From: Halopseudomonas pachastrellae | Lineage (GTDB): Bacteria > Pseudomonadota > Gammaproteobacteria > Pseudomonadales > Pseudomonadaceae | NCBI RefSeq assembly: GCF_900114765.1 | Contig: NZ_FOUD01000012.1 | Location: 1-64,000, forward strand | DNA: 64,000 nucleotides | Reading direction: 5' to 3' | Shown: positions 19,894-28,000 of the stretch, piece after piece | Layout of the letters: every line of letters starts with the position of its first letter | How positions within the stretch are numbered: position 1 is the stretch's first letter | Notes under the pieces: model-generated | Seen by the model: only the letters and a program-made list of their open reading frames with translations | Databases searched by the model: none | What the model was told of the DNA's origin: nothing | Program-made: the position numbers and the translations under genes

Positions 19894-20945
19894 TTCAGCC
19901 GGCGCAACGGCTCGGCATTATCAAACAAATTCAGTCGCCGTTGCTCACCCTCGGCGACGGGTGCCTGCGGGGCTGCCGGCTCGCTGGGCTCCTCTTGCGG
20001 TGGTGCGGAGGACGCAGGCAGCTCTGAGGTCTGCGCGGGCTGGTCGGCGGCAGAGGCCTCGGCGTCTGCCTCCAGCTCAAGCGGGGCTACCGTAGGCGCG
20101 TCGGCATCAGCCCCTTCCATTATCTGCTCTTCGGCATGGCGGTTGAGCACCACGATATCGATACGCCGGTTGATCGGGCTTAGCGGATCATCGCGATTGA
20201 ACAGCGCGGAGTCGGCATACCCCACCACCCGCGCCACCTGCTCCTCCGGGTAGCCGGCGGCCAACAGAGTGCGACGCGCAGCATTAGCGCGATCGCTGGA
20301 CAGCTCCCAGTTTCCGTAGCCGCGGCGCCCCACATAAGGCTGGGCGTCCGTATGGCCGCTGACGCTGATCTTCTTCTTGACCTTGGCAATAGTGTCGCTC
20401 AGCGACAGGAGAATCTCTTCAAAGTACGGCTGCAGCTGCGCGCTACCGCTGGCAAACATCGGTCGATTCTCCGCATCGACAATCTGAATACGCAGCCCAT
20501 CCTGGGTAATCTCGATCAAAATCTGGTCCTTGAAGCGCTGCAGCACCGGCTCGCTGTCGATCTGGTTCTGCAGCTCTTGCAGCAGCATCTCCATATCCCG
20601 GCGCTCCGCCTGATCAGCCAGCTCGCGCGCGGTGTCCTCGCTGACCTCTTGCTGCCCGGTCTCCTGCGGGGTCTGATTCAGCGTGGTCTGGGGTGCAACT
20701 TCAGGGGAGCCGCCCAGATCAATCGCCCAGGGACTGCCGCCCTCGTTAAAACCGATCGGGTCGTTGAAGTAGCCAGAGATACTGCGCAGCTGCTCAGGGG
20801 TGGCAACCGTAATCAGCCACATGACCAAAAAGAAGGCCATCATCGCTACCGCAAAGTCGGCAAAGGCGATTTTCCATGAGCCGCCATGGTGCCCGTGGTC
20901 CTTGCGGGTGACCCGCTTGACAATAATAGGTTGGTTATTGTCCAC
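19887..20945 (-). CDS. motB: Flagellar motor stator protein MotB
   Basis: This 352-residue stator subunit has one transmembrane helix (about 27-47) with the essential proton-accepting Asp30 in [14 protein letters not shown] periplasmic plug/linker follows, then an OmpA-like peptidoglycan-binding domain (about 150-270) with [25 protein letters not shown]. The C-terminal 70 residues are Pro/Ala/Glu-rich and low complexity. It is cotranscribed with motA, 3 bases upstream. Pseudomonads often carry a second stator (MotCD), which is not in this window. Confidence 0.96.
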   Translation of the reverse strand: MDNNQPIIVKRVTRKDHGHHGGSWKIAFADFAVAMMAFFLVMWLITVATPEQLRSISGYFNDPIGFNEGGSPWAIDLGGSPEVAPQTTLNQTPQETGQQEVSEDTARELADQAERRDMEMLLQELQNQIDSEPVLQRFKDQILIEITQDGLRIQIVDAENRPMFASGSAQLQPYFEEILLSLSDTIAKVKKKISVSGHTDAQPYVGRRGYGNWELSSDRANAARRTLLAAGYPEEQVARVVGYADSALFNRDDPLSPINRRIDIVVLNRHAEEQIMEGADADAPTVAPLELEADAEASAADQPAQTSELPASSAPPQEEPSEPAAPQAPVAEGEQRRLNLFDNAEPLRRLNQ

Positions 20946-20948
20946 CGC

Positions 20949-21803
20949 TTAGCGTCCCTTGACCGAGTCTTCCAGCTCGTTAAAGCTCGGGCGATGCTCC
21001 GGCAACAGGGACTTGCGACCAAATTCGACCGCCAGCGCCGGCGGCAGCCCCTGCGCACTGGCCACCAGGGTCATCTTGATCGCCTCGTAGGTATTGGCCT
21101 CTTCATGGGCGACATGCCCCATCGCGGTGGCAAACGGCCCGACAAAGCCATAAGCGGCAAGGATGCCCAGGAAGGTCCCGACCAGGGCGGTGGCAACCTT
21201 CTCACCAATCTCTGCCTTCTCGGCATCACCCAGAATACCCATGGTGATCACAATACCCAGCACCGCAGCAACGATACCGAAACCGGGCAAGGCGTCGGCC
21301 ACCCGGGTAACAGCATGGGAGGGCTCCTGCAGCTCTTCGCTCAGGGCCGAGATCTCTACGTCAAACAGCGCTTCGAGTTCGTGCGGCGCCATGTTGCCCG
21401 AGGACATGATGCGCAGATAGTCGCAGATGAACTCGGTCATGTGGGTGTCTTTGAGAATGGCCGGATACTTGCTGAAGATAGGGCTCTCGGCCGGCGCCTC
21501 GACATCCGCCTCGATAGCCATCATGCCCTCACGACGGCTCTTGTTGAGCACTTCGTACAACACGCCCAGCACATCCAGATAAAACGCCTTGTTGAAGCGA
21601 TGACCAAACAAAATGGCCGGCCCGGCGGCCATGGCCTTTTTGACCACGGCGCCGCTGTTGGCGACCAGAAACGCACCAAAGGCAGCGCCACCGATGATCA
21701 ATATTTCAAAGGGATGCCACAGGGCCGCAATATTGCCGCCAGACAGCAAAAAGCCACCCAACACGGCGCCGATAACTACAACAAAACCACCAATTTTCAA
21801 CAT
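20949..21803 (-). CDS. motA: Flagellar motor stator protein MotA
   Basis: This 284-residue proton-channel subunit has four transmembrane helices (about 2-22, 33-52, 170-190 and 202-225). The cytoplasmic loop includes NKSRREGMMAIEAD, which carries the conserved Arg and Glu that face the rotor protein FliG. With MotB it forms the stator that couples proton flow to rotation. It is divergent from the HDOD gene across a 109-base gap that contains a palindrome. Confidence 0.96.
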   Translation of the reverse strand: MLKIGGFVVVIGAVLGGFLLSGGNIAALWHPFEILIIGGAAFGAFLVANSGAVVKKAMAAGPAILFGHRFNKAFYLDVLGVLYEVLNKSRREGMMAIEADVEAPAESPIFSKYPAILKDTHMTEFICDYLRIMSSGNMAPHELEALFDVEISALSEELQEPSHAVTRVADALPGFGIVAAVLGIVITMGILGDAEKAEIGEKVATALVGTFLGILAAYGFVGPFATAMGHVAHEEANTYEAIKMTLVASAQGLPPALAVEFGRKSLLPEHRPSFNELEDSVKGR

Positions 21804-21874
21804 AGATCCGTGTCATCCCGAGCGATCAGGTGCGCAAAACAGCGCGGGGCAGCAAAACGGCTGCCTTTCAGGGT

Positions 21875-21894
21875 ATAGTCGTGCAAACGACTAT
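21875..21894. repeat. Perfect 8-bp inverted repeat between motA and the HDOD gene
   Basis: ATAGTCGT (21875-21882), GCAA, ACGACTAT (21887-21894) form a perfect palindrome 19 bases before the HDOD ATG. It overlaps TATAGT at 21874 and lies next to a minus-strand TATAAT. It could be an operator for either gene or a hairpin in one of the leaders. Confidence 0.55.
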
Positions 21895-21912
21895 TATAAA
21901 GCCGCGACGCGC

Positions 21913-23487
21913 ATGAGCACACACCCCGACATCAACGCTTACACAGAGGTTATCGGCGATCTGCGCCAGAAGCTGAATGCCTGCGTGCTACCGATTACCC
22001 CTGGCCAGCGCGACCACCTGCTCGAGCAGCTTGGTAGCGACCTGCTGAGCATTACCGAGTTGACGCATCAGCTCATGCGCGTGCCGGTAGCGGCACTGCA
22101 TATCTGTCGCCAGGCTGGCGAGGCGGCGCGCAAACGCGATGTCGACGTGCTGACGCTGGAACAGGCCTGCTCACTGCTTGGCACCCAACGTCTGGTCACC
22201 TTACTGCGCGAGCTGCCCGTGGTTGAGCACGACCAGTTGCCCCGCCCCTACCGTCAACTGCTCAGTATCAGCGAGCATGCTGTAGGCCAGGCCCAAGGGC
22301 TGTTCGCCAACCGCATCGCGCGACTGTGGCAGGAAATGTCTCTGGCAACACTGCTGTTTCTCTCGCCGCTCTGGGCCCTGACCTACCTCAAGCCGCACCT
22401 TTTTGAGCAATGGGATCGCCTAAATCGTGGCGCATTGCCGGAGGGCGTAACCCGCACCCAGATCGCTGCCACCACCACCGCCGGGTTTCAGTTGGTGCAG
22501 CTGGTTGCTCAGGACTGGTGGCTACCACCCTGGATACTGCAGGGCTACCGCTCCCTAAACGATAACCGGCGCACCATGGTCAAGGCGCTGCACGTGGCCC
22601 GCGACAGCGCCCACCCTCAGGAGCAGCAGGCGCGCCTGGACGCCGACCGCGAACTGTACCGCTGGCTGACGCAGCCAGCCAATGGCGTGCTGATTTCCAG
22701 CGGCCTGGCCCTCGGCGCGCACAGTAATTGGTACACCAGTCACACGCTGCGCTGGCAGCAACTGGCCGCGCTCTATCTCAACTGCGAGGTCCCCAAGGCC
22801 CAGCGCCTGAGCCACGAAAGTGCCGTCGACAACGCTCGCCTGCAATACCACCCTGACACCGCTGACTTGTGCCTGCCGGCCGCCACGCTACCCTGGACCG
22901 AGCAACCCGCCGCCATCGAGCAGCTGTCTTCCACGCTACCGCAACAAGGCAGCGAGCCGGAGCAACCCGCTCGCAACCGCGCCAGGCCGGCGCACTGGCG
23001 CGCTTTGTGCCTGCAGCTCAGCGCAACACCGTCGCCGTTCACGCAACTGGGCGCGGTGATCGACTGCGCCCAACAGGCCCTGCAGGAAGGGCTCGGCGCC
23101 GAACATAGCTGGATCGCGCTGGTGCACGGTGCCAGCGGGCAATTGGTTGTACGCAGCAGCGCGGGATTCCCCGCCGAGCTGTTCGCGGCGGGCAGCCGGG
23201 TCGGGCCAGGCAAGGACGGCGTATGGCTGCGCTGGTTGAATTCCGCGCACTGCCACAGCGTCAGTGCCCGTCACCTGCAGTTCAACCAATTGCCGGCAGC
23301 GCTTCAGCGCCACCCTTACACCGAGGCGTTTCATTTAGCCCCGGTGACACACAACCAGCAATTGCTGGCACTGATCTTCGTTTCTGGTGAGCAGGGCAAC
23401 CCGCTGAGCGAGCAGCGCCAGCAGGCCCTGGTCAAGACGGCGCAGTGTCTGCACAAGGCATTGGTAGAATTCAAACGCCGCGCCTGA
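21913..23487 (+). CDS. HDOD-domain regulatory protein with C-terminal GAF-like region
   Basis: This 524-residue soluble protein has an N-terminal HDOD-like region (about 40-310) with the fold pattern LMRVPVAALHICRQAG and LLGTQRLVTLLRELP but without the catalytic HD residues of a phosphohydrolase. The C-terminal part (about 380-520) resembles a GAF sensor, with AEHSWIALVHGASGQLVVRSSAGFP. HDOD proteins usually act in signalling. A homologue occupies the same place between motA and rhdA in P. aeruginosa as far as I recall. The ATG at 21913 is preceded by a palindrome. The exact role is unknown. Confidence 0.7.
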   Translation: MSTHPDINAYTEVIGDLRQKLNACVLPITPGQRDHLLEQLGSDLLSITELTHQLMRVPVAALHICRQAGEAARKRDVDVLTLEQACSLLGTQRLVTLLRELPVVEHDQLPRPYRQLLSISEHAVGQAQGLFANRIARLWQEMSLATLLFLSPLWALTYLKPHLFEQWDRLNRGALPEGVTRTQIAATTTAGFQLVQLVAQDWWLPPWILQGYRSLNDNRRTMVKALHVARDSAHPQEQQARLDADRELYRWLTQPANGVLISSGLALGAHSNWYTSHTLRWQQLAALYLNCEVPKAQRLSHESAVDNARLQYHPDTADLCLPAATLPWTEQPAAIEQLSSTLPQQGSEPEQPARNRARPAHWRALCLQLSATPSPFTQLGAVIDCAQQALQEGLGAEHSWIALVHGASGQLVVRSSAGFPAELFAAGSRVGPGKDGVWLRWLNSAHCHSVSARHLQFNQLPAALQRHPYTEAFHLAPVTHNQQLLALIFVSGEQGNPLSEQRQQALVKTAQCLHKALVEFKRRA

Positions 23488-23566
23488 CAGACCAACCCTT
23501 GTGGCGCGCCACGACTGGCTCTAGCATTCACCCTTTTCCGGCCCGGAACTCCAGGAGACCCATCCC

Positions 23567-24376
23567 ATGGCTCAAGCCACCTTGCCGCTACTGATCGAAC
23601 CACGCGACCTGACGCTGCCGATTGACGCTCGCACAACTCGCCTGGTTGACCTGTGCAGCAGCGACCAATACCTGGCCGGGCATATTCCGGGTGCTGTCCA
23701 CCTCGCCCCGTCGCGCACCACATCTCCTGCCCCGCGTCCGGGTCCACTTCCGGGTATGGCAGAGCTGCAGGCAATTTTTGCCGAGCTAGGGCACCACGAT
23801 GACCTGCACTACATTGTCTATGACGACGAGGGCGGCGGCTGGGCCGGGCGCTTTATCTGGATGCTCGACTGCATCGGCCATCATCAATACAGCTACATTA
23901 ACGGCGGCCTCAAAGCCTGGATCGCTGACGGTCTGACGCTGGAGACAGCGCCCAACCAGGCCGAATCCAGCGCGCTGCAACTCGAGATCGAACGCGATCA
24001 CACAATCACGCTGAGCGACTTGCTGGCCGACCTGAACAACCCCGAGCGGGTCATCTGGGACGCGCGCTCACCGCAGGAATACCGAGGCGAGAAGGTGGTG
24101 GCCAGCAAGGGCGGACACATCCCTGGCGCCATCAACTTCGAATGGACCGCGGGCATGGACCCGACACGCGGTCTGCGCCTGCGCAGCGATCTGGCCGAGC
24201 AGCTGCAGCAACTGGGCATCGTGCCAGACAAGGAAGTGGTAACCCACTGCCAGACCCACCACCGTTCGGGCTTTACCTACCTGGCGGCCAAAATTCTCGG
24301 CTATCCGCGCGTCAAAGCCTACGCCGGCTCGTGGTCCGAGTGGGGCAACCACCCCGACACTCCTGTTGAATCCTGA
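23567..24376 (+). CDS. rhdA: Thiosulfate sulfurtransferase (tandem rhodanese) RhdA
   Basis: This 269-residue protein has two rhodanese domains and transfers sulfane sulfur from thiosulfate to cyanide or another acceptor. The inactive N-terminal domain covers about 10-130. The C-terminal domain has the active loop CQTHHRSG with catalytic Cys228. The downstream GYPRVKAYAGSWSEWG is nearly identical to the characterised Azotobacter/Pseudomonas RhdA as I remember it. An AGGAG site precedes the ATG. psd begins 9 bases downstream, suggesting cotranscription. Confidence 0.93.
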   Translation: MAQATLPLLIEPRDLTLPIDARTTRLVDLCSSDQYLAGHIPGAVHLAPSRTTSPAPRPGPLPGMAELQAIFAELGHHDDLHYIVYDDEGGGWAGRFIWMLDCIGHHQYSYINGGLKAWIADGLTLETAPNQAESSALQLEIERDHTITLSDLLADLNNPERVIWDARSPQEYRGEKVVASKGGHIPGAINFEWTAGMDPTRGLRLRSDLAEQLQQLGIVPDKEVVTHCQTHHRSGFTYLAAKILGYPRVKAYAGSWSEWGNHPDTPVES

Positions 24377-24385
24377 GGAAAGCGC

Positions 24386-25240
24386 ATGTCAGACCGTCTG
24401 TTTATCCTGTTTCAGTACCTGTTGCCGCACCATCTGCTGTCCCGCGCAGCGGGCTGGCTGGCCAACTGTCGCTGGAACTGGGTCAAGAACCCCTTTATCA
24501 GCTGGTTCGTCAAACGCTACGACGTGGATATGAGCCAGGCGCTGGAAGAAAACCCCACGGCCTACCCCAGCTTCAACGAGTTTTTCACCCGCGCCCTTAA
24601 GCCCGACGCCAGGCCGCTGGACGACAGCCCCGGCGCCATTCTCTGCCCCGCTGACGGCGCCATCAGCCAGCTCGGCAAGATCGAGCACGGCCGCATTTTT
24701 CAGGCCAAGGGCCACAGCTTCAGCGTACAGGAGCTGCTGGGCGGCGATGCCCAGCAGGCTCAGGTCTTTCAGGGCGGCGAGTTTGCCACCGTCTACCTGT
24801 CGCCACGCGACTACCACCGCGTACACATGCCGCTCGGCGGCACGCTGAAAGACATGATCTACGTGCCGGGCAAGCTGTTTTCGGTCAATCAGTTAACGGC
24901 AGAAAACGTACCCGAACTGTTCGCCCGCAACGAGCGCGTGGTCTGCCTGTTTGATACCGAAGCCGGCCCAATGGCGCTGGTGCTGGTTGGCGCCATGATC
25001 GTTGCTTCAGTCGAGACCGTCTGGGCCGGCCTGGTCGCACCGCCCAGCCGCCAGCTGCGCAGCACCCGTTACGGCGAAGCTGCGCCCCAGCTGGACAAGG
25101 GCGCAGAAATGGGCCGCTTCAAGCTGGGCTCCACCGCCATCGTACTCTTCGGGCCGGACGCAGCGCGCTGGAGCGACACCCTGAAAGCAGGTGATACGGT
25201 CAGCATGGGACAAAAAATGGGTACGCTTGGCGGCGCCTGA
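24386..25240 (+). CDS. psd: Phosphatidylserine decarboxylase proenzyme
   Basis: This 284-residue inner-membrane pyruvoyl enzyme makes phosphatidylethanolamine from phosphatidylserine. The catalytic triad positions match E. coli: Asp90 (CPADGAIS), His147 (YHRVH) and the self-cleavage site LGST at 247-250, where Ser249 becomes the pyruvoyl group after cleavage at Gly248-Ser249. A good ribosome-binding site lies in the short gap after rhdA. Its stop abuts the convergent epmA stop with no gap. Confidence 0.97.
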   Translation: MSDRLFILFQYLLPHHLLSRAAGWLANCRWNWVKNPFISWFVKRYDVDMSQALEENPTAYPSFNEFFTRALKPDARPLDDSPGAILCPADGAISQLGKIEHGRIFQAKGHSFSVQELLGGDAQQAQVFQGGEFATVYLSPRDYHRVHMPLGGTLKDMIYVPGKLFSVNQLTAENVPELFARNERVVCLFDTEAGPMALVLVGAMIVASVETVWAGLVAPPSRQLRSTRYGEAAPQLDKGAEMGRFKLGSTAIVLFGPDAARWSDTLKAGDTVSMGQKMGTLGGA

Positions 25241-26203
25241 TCAGGCCCGCCCGGCATCAAAGGCAATAACCTCGGCAATAGTGCTGGCGCCCAGCGCCAG
25301 CATCACCAAACGATCAACTCCCAGCGCCACCCCGGCGCACGACGGCAGACCAGCGCGCAAAGCGTCGACCAGAGGCAAATCGATTGGCAACGCAGGCACG
25401 CCCAACGCTTCACGCTGCCCCTGGTCGGCCTTGAATCGGCGCAACTGCTCATCGGCGTCGGTCAGCTCAAAGTAGCCGTTCGCCAGCTCCATGCCCTTTA
25501 CAAACAGCTCGAAGCGCGCGGCGGCCGGCACCCGGTCATCACCCTCGACTATTTGCGCCAACGCCGCCTGCGAGGCCGGAAAGGCGTACACCATGGTGGG
25601 CGCCTGCAATGCCGGCTCAACGCATTCAGCAAACAGCAGATTGAGATAGCCGTCGCGGCTCAGCTCGCCAGCAAAGCCGCAGCGCTCCGCTGCAAGCCTC
25701 TGCAGATCCGCATCAGAGCAGCCGTGCACATCCAGCCCGGTATGCTCGGCAAAGGCGTCGGCATAGGTGATGCGGCGCGCCGGCGCGCTTTCAAGTACCG
25801 CACAGACCAGCGCATCGACCTCATTCATCAACTGATGGTGATCAAAGCCGGGGCGATACCATTCCAGCATGCTGAATTCGGGGTTGTGCCGGCGACCAAT
25901 CTCGCCGTTACGAAACACCTTGCAGAGCTGCCAGATCGGGCCACTGCCGGCGGCCAGCAGGCGCTTCATCGGATACTCCGGTGACGTATGGAGGTACAGC
26001 GTGGCGGCCTGACCGCCGCCCTCGGGCACAAAATCCGTGGCAAAGGGATGCAGGAACGGATCACTCACGGCTGCGTGTGACAGGCTCGGGGTATCCACCT
26101 CCAGCACGCCGCGCTCAGTAAAAAACTGGCGAATCTGGTTGATGATGCGCGCGCGCTGGCGCAAGGCATCGATGGTTGCGCTGGGTTGCCACGCTCGGCT
26201 CAT
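25241..26203 (-). CDS. epmA: EF-P beta-lysyltransferase EpmA (GenX/PoxA)
   Basis: This 320-residue paralogue of class II lysyl-tRNA synthetase lacks the anticodon-binding domain. It transfers (R)-beta-lysine to Lys34 of EF-P. Class II motifs are visible: FFTERGVLEVDTP (motif 1), FRNGEIGRRHNPEFSMLEWY (motif 2) and GVALGVDRLVML (motif 3). The ATG at 26203 has GAGG 8 bases upstream. The efp terminator lies just upstream, so epmA either needs readthrough or has its own promoter. Confidence 0.96.
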   Translation of the reverse strand: MSRAWQPSATIDALRQRARIINQIRQFFTERGVLEVDTPSLSHAAVSDPFLHPFATDFVPEGGGQAATLYLHTSPEYPMKRLLAAGSGPIWQLCKVFRNGEIGRRHNPEFSMLEWYRPGFDHHQLMNEVDALVCAVLESAPARRITYADAFAEHTGLDVHGCSDADLQRLAAERCGFAGELSRDGYLNLLFAECVEPALQAPTMVYAFPASQAALAQIVEGDDRVPAAARFELFVKGMELANGYFELTDADEQLRRFKADQGQREALGVPALPIDLPLVDALRAGLPSCAGVALGVDRLVMLALGASTIAEVIAFDAGRA

Positions 26204-26227
26204 GTTGCTTACCTCGATTTGCAGACA

Positions 26228-26254
26228 CAAAAAACCGGGGCCAGGCCCCGGTTT
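26228..26254 (-). terminator. Rho-independent terminator of efp
   Basis: On the minus strand, AAACCGGGGCC (26254-26244) pairs with GGCCCCGGTTT (26242-26232) and continues into a T run to 26228. It lies 19 bases after the efp stop and 25 bases ahead of the epmA ATG, separating efp from epmA. Partial readthrough would couple the two. Confidence 0.85.
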
Positions 26255-26272
26255 CTTCAACGATCTGAGTCG

Positions 26273-26839
26273 TTATGCGCGACCAACGTACTCGCTGGAG
26301 CGGGTATCAACTTTCAGCACATCGCCGGTGTTGATGAACAGCGGCACCTTGACCACGGCACCAGTAACCAACTTGGCCGGCTTGTTGCCGCCGCCAGAAG
26401 TGTCGCCACGCACGCCCGGATCGGTCTCAACGACTTCCAGCTCAACGAAGTTCGGCGGCGTCACGGCGATCGGCGCGCCGTTGAACAGAGTCACGGTGTA
26501 AACAACCTGCTCTTTCATCCAGTTCATGCAGTCGCCAACGGCCTTCTCATCCGCACCGTACTGCTCGAAGGAGCCGTCGGTCGCCATGAAATGCCAGAAC
26601 TCACCGTCGGTGTAGAGGTATTCCATTTCACGATCCATCACGTCAGCGCCTTCCAGGCTGTCGCCCGACTTGAAGGTACGCTCGTTGACGCGACCGGTTT
26701 TCAGGTTACGGACCTTAACGCGGTTAAACGCCTGGCCTTTGCCGGGCTTGACGTATTCGTTCTCGAGAATCGAGCACGGATCACCGTCCAGCATCACCTT
26801 AAGACCCGGTTTGAATTCGTTGGTAGAATAGTTGGCCAT
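26273..26839 (-). CDS. efp: Elongation factor P, lysylation type
   Basis: This 188-residue factor rescues ribosomes stalled at polyproline. The three-domain EF-P layout and usual length are present. The domain I loop reads VKPGKGQA with Lys34, the residue beta-lysylated in E. coli. The P. aeruginosa EF-P, as I recall, instead has a rhamnosylated Arg at 32. The ATG at 26839 (MANYSTNEF) fits the family, and a minor in-frame upstream start is rejected. Flanked by epmA (same strand) and epmB (divergent), it forms a complete EpmA/EpmB modification locus. Confidence 0.97.
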   Translation of the reverse strand: MANYSTNEFKPGLKVMLDGDPCSILENEYVKPGKGQAFNRVKVRNLKTGRVNERTFKSGDSLEGADVMDREMEYLYTDGEFWHFMATDGSFEQYGADEKAVGDCMNWMKEQVVYTVTLFNGAPIAVTPPNFVELEVVETDPGVRGDTSGGGNKPAKLVTGAVVKVPLFINTGDVLKVDTRSSEYVGRA

Positions 26840-26945
26840 ACAAGTTCCCACTTTCAATTAAACGGATGATCCGAAGCGCGCCGCACCACACAACGTGCGG
26901 GGCATTCAGTCGGACACCCTGATACCCATGCGCGGAAAAACGCCA

Positions 26946-27974
26946 ATGATACATGCTTCTGCAGTTCGTGTTGAGCCTGCCAGCTGGCAAAATCTGCTCG
27001 CCTCCAGCATCACCGACCCGCGCACCCTGCTCAGCCGTCTGCAACTGGACCCGAATCTGCTTGAAGGCACGCTGGCTGCCGCCCGGGACTTTGCCCTGCG
27101 CGTCCCCGAGCCTTACCTTTCGCGCATCCGCCCGGGCGACATCAACGACCCGCTGCTGCGCCAGGTGCTGCCGCTCGGCGTTGAGCTCGATGAGCAGCCG
27201 GGCTACGTCGTTGACCCCCTGGGTGAGCAGCATAGCAACGCCCGCCCCGGCATCATCCACAAATATCACGGCCGCCTGTTGCTGGTGGTCAGCGCCGGCT
27301 GCGCGGTCAATTGCCGCTACTGCTTCCGCCGCCACTTCCCCTATCAGGACAACAGTCTCAGCACCGCCGAGTGGGACGCGGCGCTGGACTACATTCGCCA
27401 GGACGACAGCATCAGCGAAGTCATTTACAGCGGCGGCGACCCGCTGGCCGCCAACGACCGCCGCCTGGCCTGGCTGACCCGGGAAATCGCCGCCATCCCC
27501 CACGTGCGCAGACTGCGCATCCACACTCGGCTACCAATCGTGATTCCGCAGCGCATCACCCCCGAGCTGATCGATGCGCTGTGCGGCACGCGCCTGCCGG
27601 TGACCATGGTCTGGCACTGCAACCACGCAGCCGAACTCGACGAGCAGACCCGCGATGCCGCCAACCGCCTGCGCCAGGCCGGCGTCACCCTGCTCAACCA
27701 GGCGGTGCTGTTGCGGGGCGTCAACGACACCCTGTCGGCACAGATAGCCCTGAGCGAAGCACTAGGCGACAGTGGCGTATTGCCCTATTATCTGCATTTG
27801 CTCGACCACGTACGCGGCGCCAGCCACTTTCTGGTGCCCGACAACCAGGCGCAAGAGCTGGTCGGACGTTTGCTTACGCGCTTGCCCGGCTACCTGGTAC
27901 CCAGGCTGGTGCGCGAGACCGCAGGAGAACCCGCCAAGGTTCCGGTCAGCGTAAACCTGGTGCATGACCTATAA
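26946..27974 (+). CDS. epmB: EF-P-(S)-lysine 2,3-aminomutase EpmB
   Basis: This 342-residue radical-SAM, PLP-dependent enzyme converts (S)-alpha-lysine to (R)-beta-lysine for EF-P. The radical-SAM cluster motif CAVNCRYC is followed by FRRHFPYQ, then YSGGDPL. A C-terminal region has RGVND and a conserved lysine environment for PLP. The ATG at 26946 (MIHASAV) is the most likely start, with alternatives at 26928 and 26895. It is divergent from efp across about 106 bases. Confidence 0.95.
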   Translation: MIHASAVRVEPASWQNLLASSITDPRTLLSRLQLDPNLLEGTLAAARDFALRVPEPYLSRIRPGDINDPLLRQVLPLGVELDEQPGYVVDPLGEQHSNARPGIIHKYHGRLLLVVSAGCAVNCRYCFRRHFPYQDNSLSTAEWDAALDYIRQDDSISEVIYSGGDPLAANDRRLAWLTREIAAIPHVRRLRIHTRLPIVIPQRITPELIDALCGTRLPVTMVWHCNHAAELDEQTRDAANRLRQAGVTLLNQAVLLRGVNDTLSAQIALSEALGDSGVLPYYLHLLDHVRGASHFLVPDNQAQELVGRLLTRLPGYLVPRLVRETAGEPAKVPVSVNLVHDL

Positions 27975-28000
27975 ATAATCAGAGGATTTGGCAGTAGCGC

